Source: Paenibacillus sp. MMS18-CY102 (GTDB taxonomy: Bacteria; Bacillota; Bacilli; Paenibacillales; Paenibacillaceae). From it: a DNA stretch of 64,000 bases. The position numbers and the translations under genes are program-made. This document shows positions 25,383-35,093 of this stretch, piece after piece. Where the stretch lies: the NCBI RefSeq assembly GCF_009789195.1, contig NZ_WSTC01000003.1, forward strand, positions 1-64,000, given 5' to 3'. Under the pieces are notes generated by a model that did no database searches, had not been told where the DNA came from, and saw nothing but the letters and a program-made list of their open reading frames with translations. Within the stretch, counting starts at the first letter, position 1. Each line of letters opens with the position of its first letter.

Positions 25383-26540
25383 CTAGGAAATAAGGGCTCC
25401 AAATCTCGAAAGTTTGAATTCATCCAGCTCATATGGCGTGGTGCCAGTGAGCGCCAGGTTAGCCAACACTTCGCCAACAGCGCTTGCGAACTTGAAGCCA
25501 TGGCCGGAAAATCCGCCCGCAATCCACACGTTGCCATGTGCTGGGTGCCGATCGATGATGAACCCCTCATCTGGCGTCAGCTCATATTTGCATACCGCTC
25601 CTTGCAATAGCCTCCCTGCGGCCGAAGGCATGTTTTTCTCTAACGCCCGCCGCAAATCGCCTTCATCCTCCGTAAGGCTGCCGAACGGCGCCAACCGTTC
25701 ACCCGGTTTCCATGCAACTCCACCGTCATGGCGGCCCAGCTTAACGCCAGCGCCATCAATGCTCGGGAAGCCATAGAAGCCTCCATCACGTGTGCCAATC
25801 GTAAATCCAGGAAATCGTCCGGCATCGAACCGCCGATCTGAAACCAATGGCTGGAACCACCCGACGGTCTTGCGGACCGCGCGGATCGGCAGATCGATGA
25901 ACGAAGCGAGCGTTCCAAACCACGCGCCCGCGCTCAAAATAACGCGATCAGCGTGAAAGGCCCCCTTCGACGTCCGCACCGTCACACTGCCGCCCTGCGC
26001 TGCTTCGATCCCGGCCGCTTCCGCTCCTGTCACCAGCTTTGCGCCAGCTTGCAGCGCTGCTCGCCGATATGCTGCAACACAGCGTTCGCTTCGCAAATAC
26101 CCGGCATTGGGCTCATACATCGCCTCGAACCATGCAGGCAGCGACCATCCTGGCCAGCGATAACGAATCTCTTTCGCATTCAGCCGTTCAGCAGCAATGC
26201 CGTGCCGGGTGGCATCTTCAGCCCGTTCGCCATACCGGTACACATCCGGATCCGCAACATTGAGCACGCCGGACCGGTACAACAGCTGCTCGCCAGACTG
26301 CTCCTCCAGCTCCCGCCAGAGCGCGTCAGCCCGCAGCGCCAGCTTAATATAAGCATCGCCCCCGCTATACGCATGCCGGATCAATCGGGGCTCGCCGTGA
26401 TGGCTGCCCTCCAGATGCGGCGGATCAAAACGGTCAATCAGCAGCGTTCGCGCACCTTGGGACGCCAAGTGATAGCCCGCGCTCATCCCCATCGAGCCTG
26501 CGCCGACGACGATTACGTCGTAACCGGAGCCGCCGGTCAT
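25383..26540 (-). CDS. FAD-dependent oxidase, sarcosine / N-methyltryptophan oxidase type
   Basis: 385 residues. The FAD site is VIVVGAGSMGMSAGYHLA at the N terminus, followed by the family segment GSHHGEPRLIRHAYSGGD. Near residue 315, CKYELTPDEGFIIDRHP contains the cysteine that holds FAD covalently in monomeric sarcosine oxidase. It would oxidise a secondary or N-methyl amino acid. It overlaps the M20 gene by 4 bp and lies inside the organosulfur operon. The B. subtilis ytm operon has no such gene, so this is an added step. Confidence 0.88.
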   Translation of the reverse strand: MTGGSGYDVIVVGAGSMGMSAGYHLASQGARTLLIDRFDPPHLEGSHHGEPRLIRHAYSGGDAYIKLALRADALWRELEEQSGEQLLYRSGVLNVADPDVYRYGERAEDATRHGIAAERLNAKEIRYRWPGWSLPAWFEAMYEPNAGYLRSERCVAAYRRAALQAGAKLVTGAEAAGIEAAQGGSVTVRTSKGAFHADRVILSAGAWFGTLASFIDLPIRAVRKTVGWFQPLVSDRRFDAGRFPGFTIGTRDGGFYGFPSIDGAGVKLGRHDGGVAWKPGERLAPFGSLTEDEGDLRRALEKNMPSAAGRLLQGAVCKYELTPDEGFIIDRHPAHGNVWIAGGFSGHGFKFASAVGEVLANLALTGTTPYELDEFKLSRFGALIS

Positions 26541-27739
26541 GCAGGCAAGCCGTCCGCCGCAGCTGCTGATTGGACTCCCTCGCCTGCATGGAGCTGCTGC
26601 AGCGCTGCCGCTGCCAGCTCTGCCAAGTAAGTTGCCGTCGGCAGCAGCGCCGATTCATCCACGTCGAACGCCGGATGATGCCACTCCTGCGGGCCCGACG
26701 TCCCGACGAAGACGAATACGCCCGGCACATGCCGCTGATAGAAGGCGAAGTCTTCGCCAGCAAGCGAAGGCTTCGGCACGACGGCCGTTAATCCCGTACG
26801 CTCCGCAACCGAGCTTGCAAGCGCCGCAAGCGCTGCATCGTTACGCACGGCTGGCGGCCCCAAAATCCAGCGCACGCTCGCTTTGGTCCCGAATGCTGCA
26901 GCGACGCCATGCACAACCTCCTGCAGCCGCTCTTTCACCCGCACGCGCACGTCTTCCTCGTACGTGCGCAGCGTACCGTCGAAGATCGCTTTATCCGGGA
27001 TAACGTTCCATGACGTGCCCGTGTTAAGCCGCGTCACGCTGACGACCGCACTATCCAGCGGGCTCACATTGCGGCTGACAATCGTCTGAAGCGCCGTAAT
27101 GATATGCGCGGACGCGACGACCGGATCGATGCCCGCTTCCGGCACGGCCGCATGCGTGCCTAAACCCGTAACTTCGACGAGAAAGCCATCCGCCGCCGCC
27201 ATCAGCGGCCCTTCCTTAATGCCAACCGTTCCAACCGGCAGGTCCGGCTTGTTATGAAGGCCGAATATCGCCTGCACATCGTTCAGCGCGCCGCTCTCAA
27301 TCACTTGCCTTGCGCCTGTCGCCTTCTCCTCCGCCGGCTGGAATATAATCCGAACCGTGCCCGGAAGCGAAGCCTCCCGCTCCTTTAGCAGCAGCGCTGC
27401 GCCAATGGCAGACGCCGTGTGAAAATCATGCCCGCAAGCATGCATCTTGCCATCGGCCGACGAAGCATACGGCAACCCGGTCGCCTCTTGAATCGGCAGC
27501 GCATCGATATCAGCCCGTAGCGCCACGATCGGTCCGGCGTTCACGCCGCCAATCTCAGCAATAAGCCCCGTCTGCAGCCCGTACTCGCCAATGCGGATGC
27601 CGGCAGCTTCGAGCTGGCTACGGATATAGGCGGTCGTCTCGAATTCCTCATTCGATAGCTCGGGATGGCGATGCAAATGCCTTCGGCTATCGATTAATCG
27701 CTGCTCAAGCTCCGGCGCCTTCACCTTATGCTCCGTCAT
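26537..27739 (-). CDS. M20 family amidohydrolase / N-acyl amino acid deacylase (SndA/YtnL-like)
   Basis: 400 residues with the metal-binding segments HACGHDFHTASAIGAA and FQPAEEKATGA, and the C-terminal GEDFAFYQRHVPG. The family removes acyl groups from amino acids (hippurate-hydrolase type). In ytm-like operons such an enzyme takes the acetyl group off the cysteine derivative after dealkylation. It overlaps its neighbours by 4 bp on both sides. Confidence 0.92.
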   Translation of the reverse strand: MTEHKVKAPELEQRLIDSRRHLHRHPELSNEEFETTAYIRSQLEAAGIRIGEYGLQTGLIAEIGGVNAGPIVALRADIDALPIQEATGLPYASSADGKMHACGHDFHTASAIGAALLLKEREASLPGTVRIIFQPAEEKATGARQVIESGALNDVQAIFGLHNKPDLPVGTVGIKEGPLMAAADGFLVEVTGLGTHAAVPEAGIDPVVASAHIITALQTIVSRNVSPLDSAVVSVTRLNTGTSWNVIPDKAIFDGTLRTYEEDVRVRVKERLQEVVHGVAAAFGTKASVRWILGPPAVRNDAALAALASSVAERTGLTAVVPKPSLAGEDFAFYQRHVPGVFVFVGTSGPQEWHHPAFDVDESALLPTATYLAELAAAALQQLHAGEGVQSAAAADGLPA

Positions 27740-28761
27740 TGCGCCGCCACCTCCGTAAACGCTTCGCGCAGCAGCTCGAATGACCGCAGCCTTTTGCCAA
27801 AATCGCGAACCGCCGTCGTCACAACAAACTCCCCTACGCCATAACGTTCCTTCGCTTCAAGCAGCTGTCGGCGTACGGAGTCCTTCGTCCCGCGAATGAT
27901 CTCGGCAGGCTTCTCCTCGACCGTGAACTTCTCATTCGTCTGGCGGCCGAACTCCTCCGCTTGCTCCAGCGTGCCAACCGTCAGCGTACGCCCGCTCTCC
28001 AGGTGCAGCTTAACGATCTTATACTCGCCGGCCAGCGTATTCGCTTCCTCTTCCGTGTCCGCCACGATGAGCGACAGTGCCAGTATCGGCTGCGGCTCTA
28101 CGCCCTGTGACCGGTCGAAGTTCGCCCGATACGTATCGAGCGCTTCCTTCGCTATCGCTTCATCGTTATTGATAAACAGGGAGAAGACGTACGGATAAGC
28201 CAATTCAGCCGCGATCTGCGCACTGGCCACGCTTGCCCCCAGCAAATACAGCGCTGCTGGATTCGCCACAATCGGCGCAGCGCGAAGGCCTGCCAACGGA
28301 TGTCCCTCCTCCAGCGTGTTGTTCAGAAACTTCGCCAGCTCCTTCACCTTATCGCCAAGGTCGCGAGGGCCGGAGTCGCCGCCGCCCGTCTGCTGGAGCG
28401 CGCGCGTCGACCGCGGCAGACCGCCCGGCGCACGCCCGATGCCCAGATCGACGCGCCCTGGCGCAAGCGATGCGAGCACGTTAAAATTTTCCGCTACTTT
28501 ATAAGGGCTATAATGCTGCAGCATAACGCCGCCTGATCCGATACGGATCGTCGACGTGCGTGCAAGCAAATAGGAAATTAACACCTCAGGGGATGAGCCA
28601 GCGACCTGATTGGAATCATGATGCTCCGACACCCAGAATCGCGCATAACCGAGCTTCTCTGCGCATTGCGCCAGCTCAACCGTGCGCTGCAGCGCCTCTA
28701 CTCCCGTCTCTCCTTCGTAGATTGGGCTTTGGTCAAGAATGCTTAATCGAACAGCCGTCAT
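27736..28761 (-). CDS. LLM class flavin-dependent monooxygenase (CmoO/YtmO-like)
   Basis: 341 residues from the ATG at 28761, chosen for its AGGAG eight bases upstream over an in-frame ATG at 28785. The bacterial luciferase-like (MsnO8-type) marks are LSILDQSPI, YARFWVSEHHDS, IRIGSGGVMLQHYSPYKVAENF and VDLGIGRAPGG. It would use FMNH2 and oxygen on an acetylated thioether, by analogy with the cmo pathway. This family is distinct from the NtaA-type partner, which is broken here. Confidence 0.9.
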   Translation of the reverse strand: MTAVRLSILDQSPIYEGETGVEALQRTVELAQCAEKLGYARFWVSEHHDSNQVAGSSPEVLISYLLARTSTIRIGSGGVMLQHYSPYKVAENFNVLASLAPGRVDLGIGRAPGGLPRSTRALQQTGGGDSGPRDLGDKVKELAKFLNNTLEEGHPLAGLRAAPIVANPAALYLLGASVASAQIAAELAYPYVFSLFINNDEAIAKEALDTYRANFDRSQGVEPQPILALSLIVADTEEEANTLAGEYKIVKLHLESGRTLTVGTLEQAEEFGRQTNEKFTVEEKPAEIIRGTKDSVRRQLLEAKERYGVGEFVVTTAVRDFGKRLRSFELLREAFTEVAAQ

Positions 28762-28789
28762 TACTGTCGCTCCTTTCGTTGTCATGCAA

Positions 28790-29542
28790 TTAAATGGAAT
28801 AGCTCCATTCCTGCGAATACCGTTTGAGAAATTGCCGTGTCCGCTCTTCCTTCGGCGAACCGAATAACTCCTCCGGCTTGCCCTCCTCTACGATGACGCC
28901 TCCATCCATAAATACGACATGGTTCGCGACATCGCGGGCGAAGCCCATCTCATGCGTAACCACAATCATCGTAATGCCTTCCCTTGCGATGCAGCGGATA
29001 ACTTCAAGCACCTCGCCTACCAGCTCAGGATCTAGCGCCGACGTCGGCTCATCGAACAGCAGCACCTCGGGATTAAGCGCAAGTGCACGGGCGATGCCTA
29101 CCCGCTGCTGTTGGCCGCCAGACAAGCTGCTTGGATAAGCGTCCAGCTTGTTGGCTAGCCCTACCTTCTCCAGCACTTCAAGGCTAATGCGGCGCGCCTC
29201 ATCCTTCGGCAGCTTGCGCACGATGACAAGGCCCTCCATCACGTTCTCAAGCACCGTTTTGTGCTTAAACAAGTTATAGTTCTGAAACACCATCGCCGTT
29301 CGCAGGCGCAAGGCGTGAATATCCTTCTTCGTTGCTTTCTCCGCATCGAGCTTATATTCGCCAATGGCGATCTGCCCTTCCGCTGGGCGCTCGAGGTAAT
29401 TGATGCAGCGCAGCAGCGTCGTCTTGCCGGAGCCGCTCGGGCCAAGAATAGCGACGACCTCGCCCTTCTCAACCGTCAGGTCGATGCCTCGGAGCACCTC
29501 TTGTTTGCCGTACGATTTGCGTATCGCCGATAATCGAATCAT
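28790..29542 (-). CDS. Polar amino acid ABC transporter ATP-binding protein (TcyN-like)
   Basis: 250 residues with Walker [10 protein letters not shown], signature LSGGQQQR and Walker [15 protein letters not shown], as in GlnQ/HisP/TcyN. It energises the importer formed with the two permeases and binding protein upstream. The start overlaps the permease stop by 4 bp. Confidence 0.95.
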   Translation of the reverse strand: MIRLSAIRKSYGKQEVLRGIDLTVEKGEVVAILGPSGSGKTTLLRCINYLERPAEGQIAIGEYKLDAEKATKKDIHALRLRTAMVFQNYNLFKHKTVLENVMEGLVIVRKLPKDEARRISLEVLEKVGLANKLDAYPSSLSGGQQQRVGIARALALNPEVLLFDEPTSALDPELVGEVLEVIRCIAREGITMIVVTHEMGFARDVANHVVFMDGGVIVEEGKPEELFGSPKEERTRQFLKRYSQEWSYSI

Positions 29543-30249
29543 GCTACGCCTCCTCTGTTATAAAGGGATATCCGCTTCTCCAGCACGCCCGTCAATTTCT
29601 CGATCAGCAGCGTAAGTGCCCAATAGAGAATCGCCGCCGCAATGAACGCCTCAAAATATTTCCAGTTCGTCATCGCCACAATATTCGCTTCGCCCAATAC
29701 TTCGATGACGGGCACGGTGAACGCCACCGTTGAACCATGCAGCATGCCAATCAATGAATTCGACAGGTTCGGCAAGCTAACGGCCAGCGCCTGCGGGAAT
29801 ACGATGCGGCGAATCGCCTGCATCCGCGCCATCCCAACGGATAGCGCCGCTTCCAGCTGCCCACGGTCGACAGCCAGCATGCCCGATCGAACGATCTCAG
29901 ACATGTAAGCCCCTGCCGTTAGTGAGAAGGCAATTAAAACAAACACGATAATCGGGATTTGCACCGAGGTGAACGCCCAGCCAAAGTAAGCCGACAGGCG
30001 GTCAATCAGGTTGGGAAGCCCGAAATAAATAAGGAACAAATGCATCAGCATCGGCGTTCCCCGGATAAACTTGACGTAGAACGCTGCGATCGGGTGCAGA
30101 AACGGTACGCGATAGATGCGCAGCAGCGCGGTTGCTGTTCCGATGAGAAAGCCCAGCAGCACCGAGACAGCCGTTATGAGCAGCGTCGTCGGAAGCGCCG
30201 ATAGCAGCTTCCAGAATGCTTCTGCAATAAACGCGGGATCGATCGTCAT
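29539..30249 (-). CDS. Amino acid ABC transporter permease (TcyM-like)
   Basis: 236 residues with about five membrane helices. The HisM-type loop ([19 protein letters not shown], then EAALSVGM) contacts the ATPase. It pairs with the next permease, as ytmL/ytmM do. It overlaps both neighbours by 4 bp. Confidence 0.94.
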   Translation of the reverse strand: MTIDPAFIAEAFWKLLSALPTTLLITAVSVLLGFLIGTATALLRIYRVPFLHPIAAFYVKFIRGTPMLMHLFLIYFGLPNLIDRLSAYFGWAFTSVQIPIIVFVLIAFSLTAGAYMSEIVRSGMLAVDRGQLEAALSVGMARMQAIRRIVFPQALAVSLPNLSNSLIGMLHGSTVAFTVPVIEVLGEANIVAMTNWKYFEAFIAAAILYWALTLLIEKLTGVLEKRISLYNRGGVA

Positions 30250-31163
30250 CTTCCTTCACCGCCTTCCGATAATGGCCTGCGCTCATTCCGCAAGCGGTCC
30301 GATTTTCCTAGCGGAATGCCGAATTCATCGAAGGTTGGGGCTGGTCCCGCTAACGGGCGGCCGTCTTCGCCAATTTGCCGCTGATAACCAGGAAGCCGTT
30401 GGACAAGCACGCTTGCCGTCTCCCACCATCTGGACAAGAATGCCGGCTTAGGCGGCTCTCCCCAACTGTTCTGCTGCCGTGGCTCATGGCGCAACAGCCG
30501 CCGCTCCGCAAGGCCGAACAAGCTTTCGAGCACCATGCTGACAGCGAAGTAAATGGCCGACAACGCAATATACACCTCGATAAAATGCTGCGTCGCCTGC
30601 CCGAGCGTCTGCGACTTGCCCGTCATCTCCATGACGCCAAGCGAGAAAGCGAGCGAAGTATCTTTTAGATTCGCGATTACGATATTGGCAACGACCGGCA
30701 GCGAGACGGCGACCGCCTGCGGCAAAATGATGCGGACGAACGATTGGTAGCCCGTCATGCCAATCGCAAGCGCCGCCTCGGCCTGCCCGCGATCGACAGC
30801 AGCGACGCCCGCCCGAACCGTTTCGGAAATAAACGCCCCCGCATGCAGGCCATAGGTCAGAATGACGAAGGCGAGCACAGGAACCTTGGAGACGTCGGCT
30901 CCGACACCTTTAAGCAGCTCCGGCAATCCGTAGTAGATCAGAAACAGCTGAATCAGAATCGGCGTTCCCCGGAAAAAGGACACATATACCCGAGACACCG
31001 TTCTAAGCACCGGCACATTGTACATGCGGGGCAACGCGATGAGGAAGCCGACGAGGAAGCCGAGCAGCATAGAGGCCGCCACGATAAACAGCGTAATCTC
31101 CAAGTAGCCTAGCAGCTTCGGAATGAATTGCCACAAATAATGAATGTCGAACCTTCTGCCCAT
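30246..31163 (-). CDS. Amino acid ABC transporter permease with a long C-terminal tail (TcyL-like)
   Basis: 305 residues. The first 230 form a standard HisM-type permease (GAFISETVRAGVAAVDRGQ, IGMTGYQSF). About 75 residues follow that are hydrophilic, Arg/Pro-rich and have no family resemblance that I can see. Usual length for this family is about 220-240. The tail could be an in-frame addition or a regulatory region. It lies 34 bp downstream of the binding-protein gene. Confidence 0.92.
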   Translation of the reverse strand: MGRRFDIHYLWQFIPKLLGYLEITLFIVAASMLLGFLVGFLIALPRMYNVPVLRTVSRVYVSFFRGTPILIQLFLIYYGLPELLKGVGADVSKVPVLAFVILTYGLHAGAFISETVRAGVAAVDRGQAEAALAIGMTGYQSFVRIILPQAVAVSLPVVANIVIANLKDTSLAFSLGVMEMTGKSQTLGQATQHFIEVYIALSAIYFAVSMVLESLFGLAERRLLRHEPRQQNSWGEPPKPAFLSRWWETASVLVQRLPGYQRQIGEDGRPLAGPAPTFDEFGIPLGKSDRLRNERRPLSEGGEGR

Positions 31164-31197
31164 CGCGCGCCCCTTCTTTCCACGTTAGCGTATGAAT

Positions 31198-32061
31198 CTA
31201 TTTGCTTTCAGCAAGCCCTTTAGTGTAATCCGCGCCTAGCCATTGCAGGCTCAGCTTAGACAACGTGCCATCCGCCTTCACTTCGCGAATCGCTTCATCT
31301 AATTGGTCCGCCAGCTCTTGGCTATCTTTGCGAAGCACGAACAATACGTCGGATTGAATGAGCGGCTCGCCCACCGTTTTGAGCGCTTCCTTGCCATCGG
31401 CGTCCGTATGGAACCGCAGGGCGAAGTCCGTTGAGAGCGTCGCGTCGATACGCCCGCTTTCGATTTGCTGCACAAGATCGTTCGAACCGTTGCTGCTGAA
31501 CACTAGATCGAAAGCATCGCTATGCTCTTCCTTATACTTCTTCAAGAAATACGCCTGGTTGCTCGTAGGGCTCACTTGGATCTTCTTGCCCTTCAGGTCC
31601 TCGATCGACTTCACATCATTGTTCTTGGCACTAACTGCAACCTTCGAGAGGAAAATGCTATAAGGCTCTTTATTAAACAGGAACTTCGCTTCCCGCTCCG
31701 GGTTTTTCTCCATTTGGTGCGCGATGACGTCAATCTTGCTCGTCTCTAAGCTGAGCAGCAGGTTTGAGAAGTCCATCGTCTTGAGTTCAAATTCGTAGCC
31801 ATCCAGCCGTTTATCCAGCTCACGGATAAGCTCGACGTCATAACCCGTCAGCTTGCCGCTGTCATCGATGAAGCATACGCCGGGGAACTGCGTTCCCGTG
31901 CCAACGACGATTTTCTTCACTTCTTTGGCCCCGCCTGCATCAGTAGCAGATGCGCTAGCTTTTTCCGCTGGCTTGTTGTCCGAACCGCAAGCGGTAAAGA
32001 CGAGCGTAAATACAAGCAGTGCTGCGATTACGAGTGAATGTTTAACTGGTTTCCGTTTCAT
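31198..32061 (-). CDS. Amino acid ABC transporter substrate-binding lipoprotein (TcyJ/K-like)
   Basis: 287 residues from the ATG at 32061, which has GGAGGGG before it (the frame opens at 32091). Lipobox LVFTACGSD. A family-3 binding domain follows (IDDSGKLTGYDVELIRELDKRL, MDFSNLLLSLETSKIDVI). By operon context it binds cystine or an S-substituted cysteine. The region between it and the LysR gene (32062-32187) must hold the promoter and contains the small dyad CTTA-N5-TAAG. Confidence 0.93.
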   Translation of the reverse strand: MKRKPVKHSLVIAALLVFTLVFTACGSDNKPAEKASASATDAGGAKEVKKIVVGTGTQFPGVCFIDDSGKLTGYDVELIRELDKRLDGYEFELKTMDFSNLLLSLETSKIDVIAHQMEKNPEREAKFLFNKEPYSIFLSKVAVSAKNNDVKSIEDLKGKKIQVSPTSNQAYFLKKYKEEHSDAFDLVFSSNGSNDLVQQIESGRIDATLSTDFALRFHTDADGKEALKTVGEPLIQSDVLFVLRKDSQELADQLDEAIREVKADGTLSKLSLQWLGADYTKGLAESK

Positions 32062-32187
32062 AATGAACCCCTCCGTCGTGGATGCAACCACATATCTATA
32101 ATTTTAATTCATATAATCCTTAGTGATTAAGTATGATTTATATTTACACTGTACCATCGCTGAATGCCTCGCGGTTATTGATCGCTT

Positions 32188-33090
32188 CTATACATGGATT
32201 GATTGTTTCGATAAGCAAGTGTCGCGCCCGATATCGAGCAGTTGCCTTGCGAGCTCCACGCTTTCGCCTTTTCGGGTCAGGACACAGGTACGAAGCGTCA
32301 AAATGCCGAGCGACCGAATAGCGATTGGCACCAGCTTCCCAGCTTCCACTTCCGCCCGTACGATAAGCTCGGGCAGAAACCCGATGCCAAGCCCCGAAGC
32401 GATAAGCTTTTTGGCCGTCTCCATATTGTCGATCTCATACGCGATAACAGGTGGGCGCTCCAGCGAATCGAATAACCGGTGAATCTTCATCCAATCGAGC
32501 GAGCCGCATTCGAAGAATAGGAAAGGTTCCAGCGCCGCCTCCTCCATCGTCACCTCCTGCTGCTTCGCAAAAGGATGGTCCGGATGAACGAACAAACGGA
32601 TGTGATCCTCATAAAACAGGTTCGTATCCATCAGCGGATGTGTCGTGCCGCGCACTAAGCCGATATCCAGTTCCCGATTTTCCATATGATGAATGATGGC
32701 ATCCGTTGAAGCCGTGACCAGTTTCACATGCAGCTCAGGATAGGCTTGCTTAAGCTGTGGCAGCACCAGCGGAAGCAAGTAATTGGCCGCCGTCACCGTA
32801 CAGCCGATCCGAAGCTCACGTACATCGCCCGCCTTGCGCTGATGCAGATGCTGCTTGCCTTTTTTGTACGATTGAATAATTTGCTGGGCGAATGGAAGAA
32901 ACTGCTTGCCTTGCTCCGTCAGTGAAAACTGTTTGCCTTCCCTCTCGAACAACTTCGCATCCAGCTCCCGCTCCAACGATTGAATCCGTGCGGTAACAGA
33001 TGGTTGGGACAGAAACAGTGCATCCGCCGCTTTATTAAAGCTATTAAAATGGATCACATAGACGAAAGCTTCGATATTCTCAATGTTCAT
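32188..33090 (-). CDS. LysR family regulator (YtlI-like by position)
   Basis: 300 residues. The winged helix-turn-helix is at 1-62 (FNSFNKAADALFLSQPSVTARIQSLE), followed by the co-inducer binding fold (LRIGCTVTAANYLLPLVLP). It lies directly upstream of the importer genes in the same direction and probably controls them. In B. subtilis the ytm operon is switched on by a LysR regulator, YtlI. The effector cannot be told from sequence. Confidence 0.92.
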   Translation of the reverse strand: MNIENIEAFVYVIHFNSFNKAADALFLSQPSVTARIQSLERELDAKLFEREGKQFSLTEQGKQFLPFAQQIIQSYKKGKQHLHQRKAGDVRELRIGCTVTAANYLLPLVLPQLKQAYPELHVKLVTASTDAIIHHMENRELDIGLVRGTTHPLMDTNLFYEDHIRLFVHPDHPFAKQQEVTMEEAALEPFLFFECGSLDWMKIHRLFDSLERPPVIAYEIDNMETAKKLIASGLGIGFLPELIVRAEVEAGKLVPIAIRSLGILTLRTCVLTRKGESVELARQLLDIGRDTCLSKQSIHV

Positions 33091-33349
33091 AACGATCCCC
33101 TTCCTCCTTGTGCAGGCCCAATCCAGCCCTTAGGATATAAAAAAAAAGCACGACATTGCTCGCTTGCGCTGCACTGTCGGCTTCCGGTGTTCCGGTCAGT
33201 CGGATAATGGTATTCACTTTAATTCATACCTTATAGCTCGGAATACTTGGTAATTAGATTATACACTTTTCCGATTGAATGTCTATTGCTTTTTTTAATC
33301 GGAGAGGATTTGGGCGAATTTTGTCGAAACTTATTAAAGAACGCTGAAC

Positions 33350-35011
33350 ATGACATTCTTAATCAAGCAGGTGATCCCGATAATTTATGCTTCTGTAACA
33401 AGGCGCAGATACAAACTAACGCTGCCGATGCTGTTGTCCGCACTAACAGCGCTCGCCGTTTTACTGACACTCGTCGTTGCCTTAACGGCCTCCTATCATT
33501 CCCAGCGGCAATCGCTGTACAATACGACACTTCAATTAAACAATACTAGCGCAACCCGAATGAGCCTGACGATGGATTCGCTGTTCCAATCGATGCGTGC
33601 CAGCTTGCTGACAGCCTCACATTTTTTGCGTGACAATCCTGCACTGTCTGACGCCGGCATACTGGATCATCTGGAATATTCGCGCAAGACGAGCAGCTAC
33701 TTCAACTCCATCTTCTGGGTGAATACGAAAGGCATCGTTCAGAACGTCTCGCCCCCCGCCATTGAGCTTAAGGGCAAGAAGCTGACGACCAAAGCATCCC
33801 AAGAAGCGCTCGCTGCCAAAGCATCCTACGTCTCCACGCCATATATAAGTGCAACTGGGCGGCTAATCGTCTTAATAACCGAGCCAGTATTCGACAAACA
33901 GGGCATGTACAAGGGGTACATTGGCGGTACGATCTACCTGCACGAAAAGAACATTTTGAGCACGATTTTCGGCAGCAATTTGATCGATAGCGCCGGCTCT
34001 TACTTCTACGTCGTCGACCCTACGGGCAAATTGGTCTTTCATCCCGACCCCGAACGCCTTGGCGATGACGTATCGGGAAACGACGTCGTCCGTAAGCTGA
34101 TGAAGGGGTTTAATGGCGAAGAGAAGGTGAAAAATACGCAAGGCGAAACGTTCCTCGCCGGATTTTCTAACGTAGCGAGCAATGGCTGGGGCATCGTCGT
34201 CCAATCGCCTGTCGAGACCATCTATGCCCAGTTGAACAGCCAAACCCGTTCAACTGTCATCTATATGGGGCTGCCATTCCTTATTATTATGCTGCTCGCG
34301 ATGTTCATTGCCCGCAGGCTGGCGATGCCATTCGCTGCCTTGGCGGACTACATCGGGCATGCTGCCGACGGCCAGGCCTTCTCTCCTCCCATTAAGCGAA
34401 ACCATTGGAATCGCGAAGCTTACGTGCTCACCCAGACCGTCCTCGGCGCTGTTGAGTCGATGCGCAAGCAATCCGAGGTGCTGACCCATGCGGCATTGGT
34501 CGATCCACTAACGGGGCTGCTCAATCGCAGGGCGATGGAAGAGGAGATGGGCAAATGGACCGCGAACGAAGAGCCGTTCAGCTTAATCGTATTGGACATT
34601 GACCGGTTCAAAACCATCAATGATACGCTCGGCCACCAAGTTGGCGACGAGGTGCTCAAATGCCTGGCGGATGTGCTTAACCACTCGGTGCGCGCCCTTG
34701 ATATTTGCTGCCGCTATGGCGGCGAGGAGTTCGTCGTGCTGCTGCCGGGCTGCGGCGCCGAAGAAGCGTTCCGGCTGGCAGAGCGGATTCGCCTGGCTGT
34801 CCAGAAGACAGCAACGCCAGCGAACAAGGTCATTACCGTGTCGCTGGGCGTCGCCGCGTATCCGCATCATGCCGCGGATACGAATACGCTGTTCAAGCTG
34901 GCAGATGAAGCGCTGTATGCTGCGAAGGAAGCCGGCCGTAACCGGACAATGCTGGCTGGAGAAGTGCCGCTCAGCAGCTTGCTCCCGAAGCAGCCGATTA
35001 GCAGAAGATAA
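33350..35011 (+). CDS. Membrane diguanylate cyclase with extracellular sensor domain
   Basis: 553 residues: a membrane helix (about 25-48), an extracellular double-Cache-like sensor (about 50-295), a second helix (about 298-322), a linker and a GGDEF domain (about 385-545). The active site reads GGEEF. The inhibitory RxxD site is present five residues before it (RALD), so product inhibition by c-di-GMP is expected. It converts two GTP to c-di-GMP. A TGTCGAA sequence like a Spo0A box lies at 33322-33328, about 20 bp before the start. The RBS is weak. Confidence 0.93.
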   Translation: MTFLIKQVIPIIYASVTRRRYKLTLPMLLSALTALAVLLTLVVALTASYHSQRQSLYNTTLQLNNTSATRMSLTMDSLFQSMRASLLTASHFLRDNPALSDAGILDHLEYSRKTSSYFNSIFWVNTKGIVQNVSPPAIELKGKKLTTKASQEALAAKASYVSTPYISATGRLIVLITEPVFDKQGMYKGYIGGTIYLHEKNILSTIFGSNLIDSAGSYFYVVDPTGKLVFHPDPERLGDDVSGNDVVRKLMKGFNGEEKVKNTQGETFLAGFSNVASNGWGIVVQSPVETIYAQLNSQTRSTVIYMGLPFLIIMLLAMFIARRLAMPFAALADYIGHAADGQAFSPPIKRNHWNREAYVLTQTVLGAVESMRKQSEVLTHAALVDPLTGLLNRRAMEEEMGKWTANEEPFSLIVLDIDRFKTINDTLGHQVGDEVLKCLADVLNHSVRALDICCRYGGEEFVVLLPGCGAEEAFRLAERIRLAVQKTATPANKVITVSLGVAAYPHHAADTNTLFKLADEALYAAKEAGRNRTMLAGEVPLSSLLPKQPISRR

Positions 35012-35035
35012 GTGCATAAGCATAAGTCTGCAAAG

Positions 35036-35075
35036 AAGGGTGCCCCACAAGCGTAAGCTTGGGGACACCCTTTCT
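35036..35075 (+). terminator. Terminator of the diguanylate cyclase gene
   Basis: AAGGGTGCCCC pairs with GGGGACACCCTT (one mismatch), followed by TTTCT. Confidence 0.8.
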
Positions 35076-35093
35076 CTGTTGATGGAACTTGTG

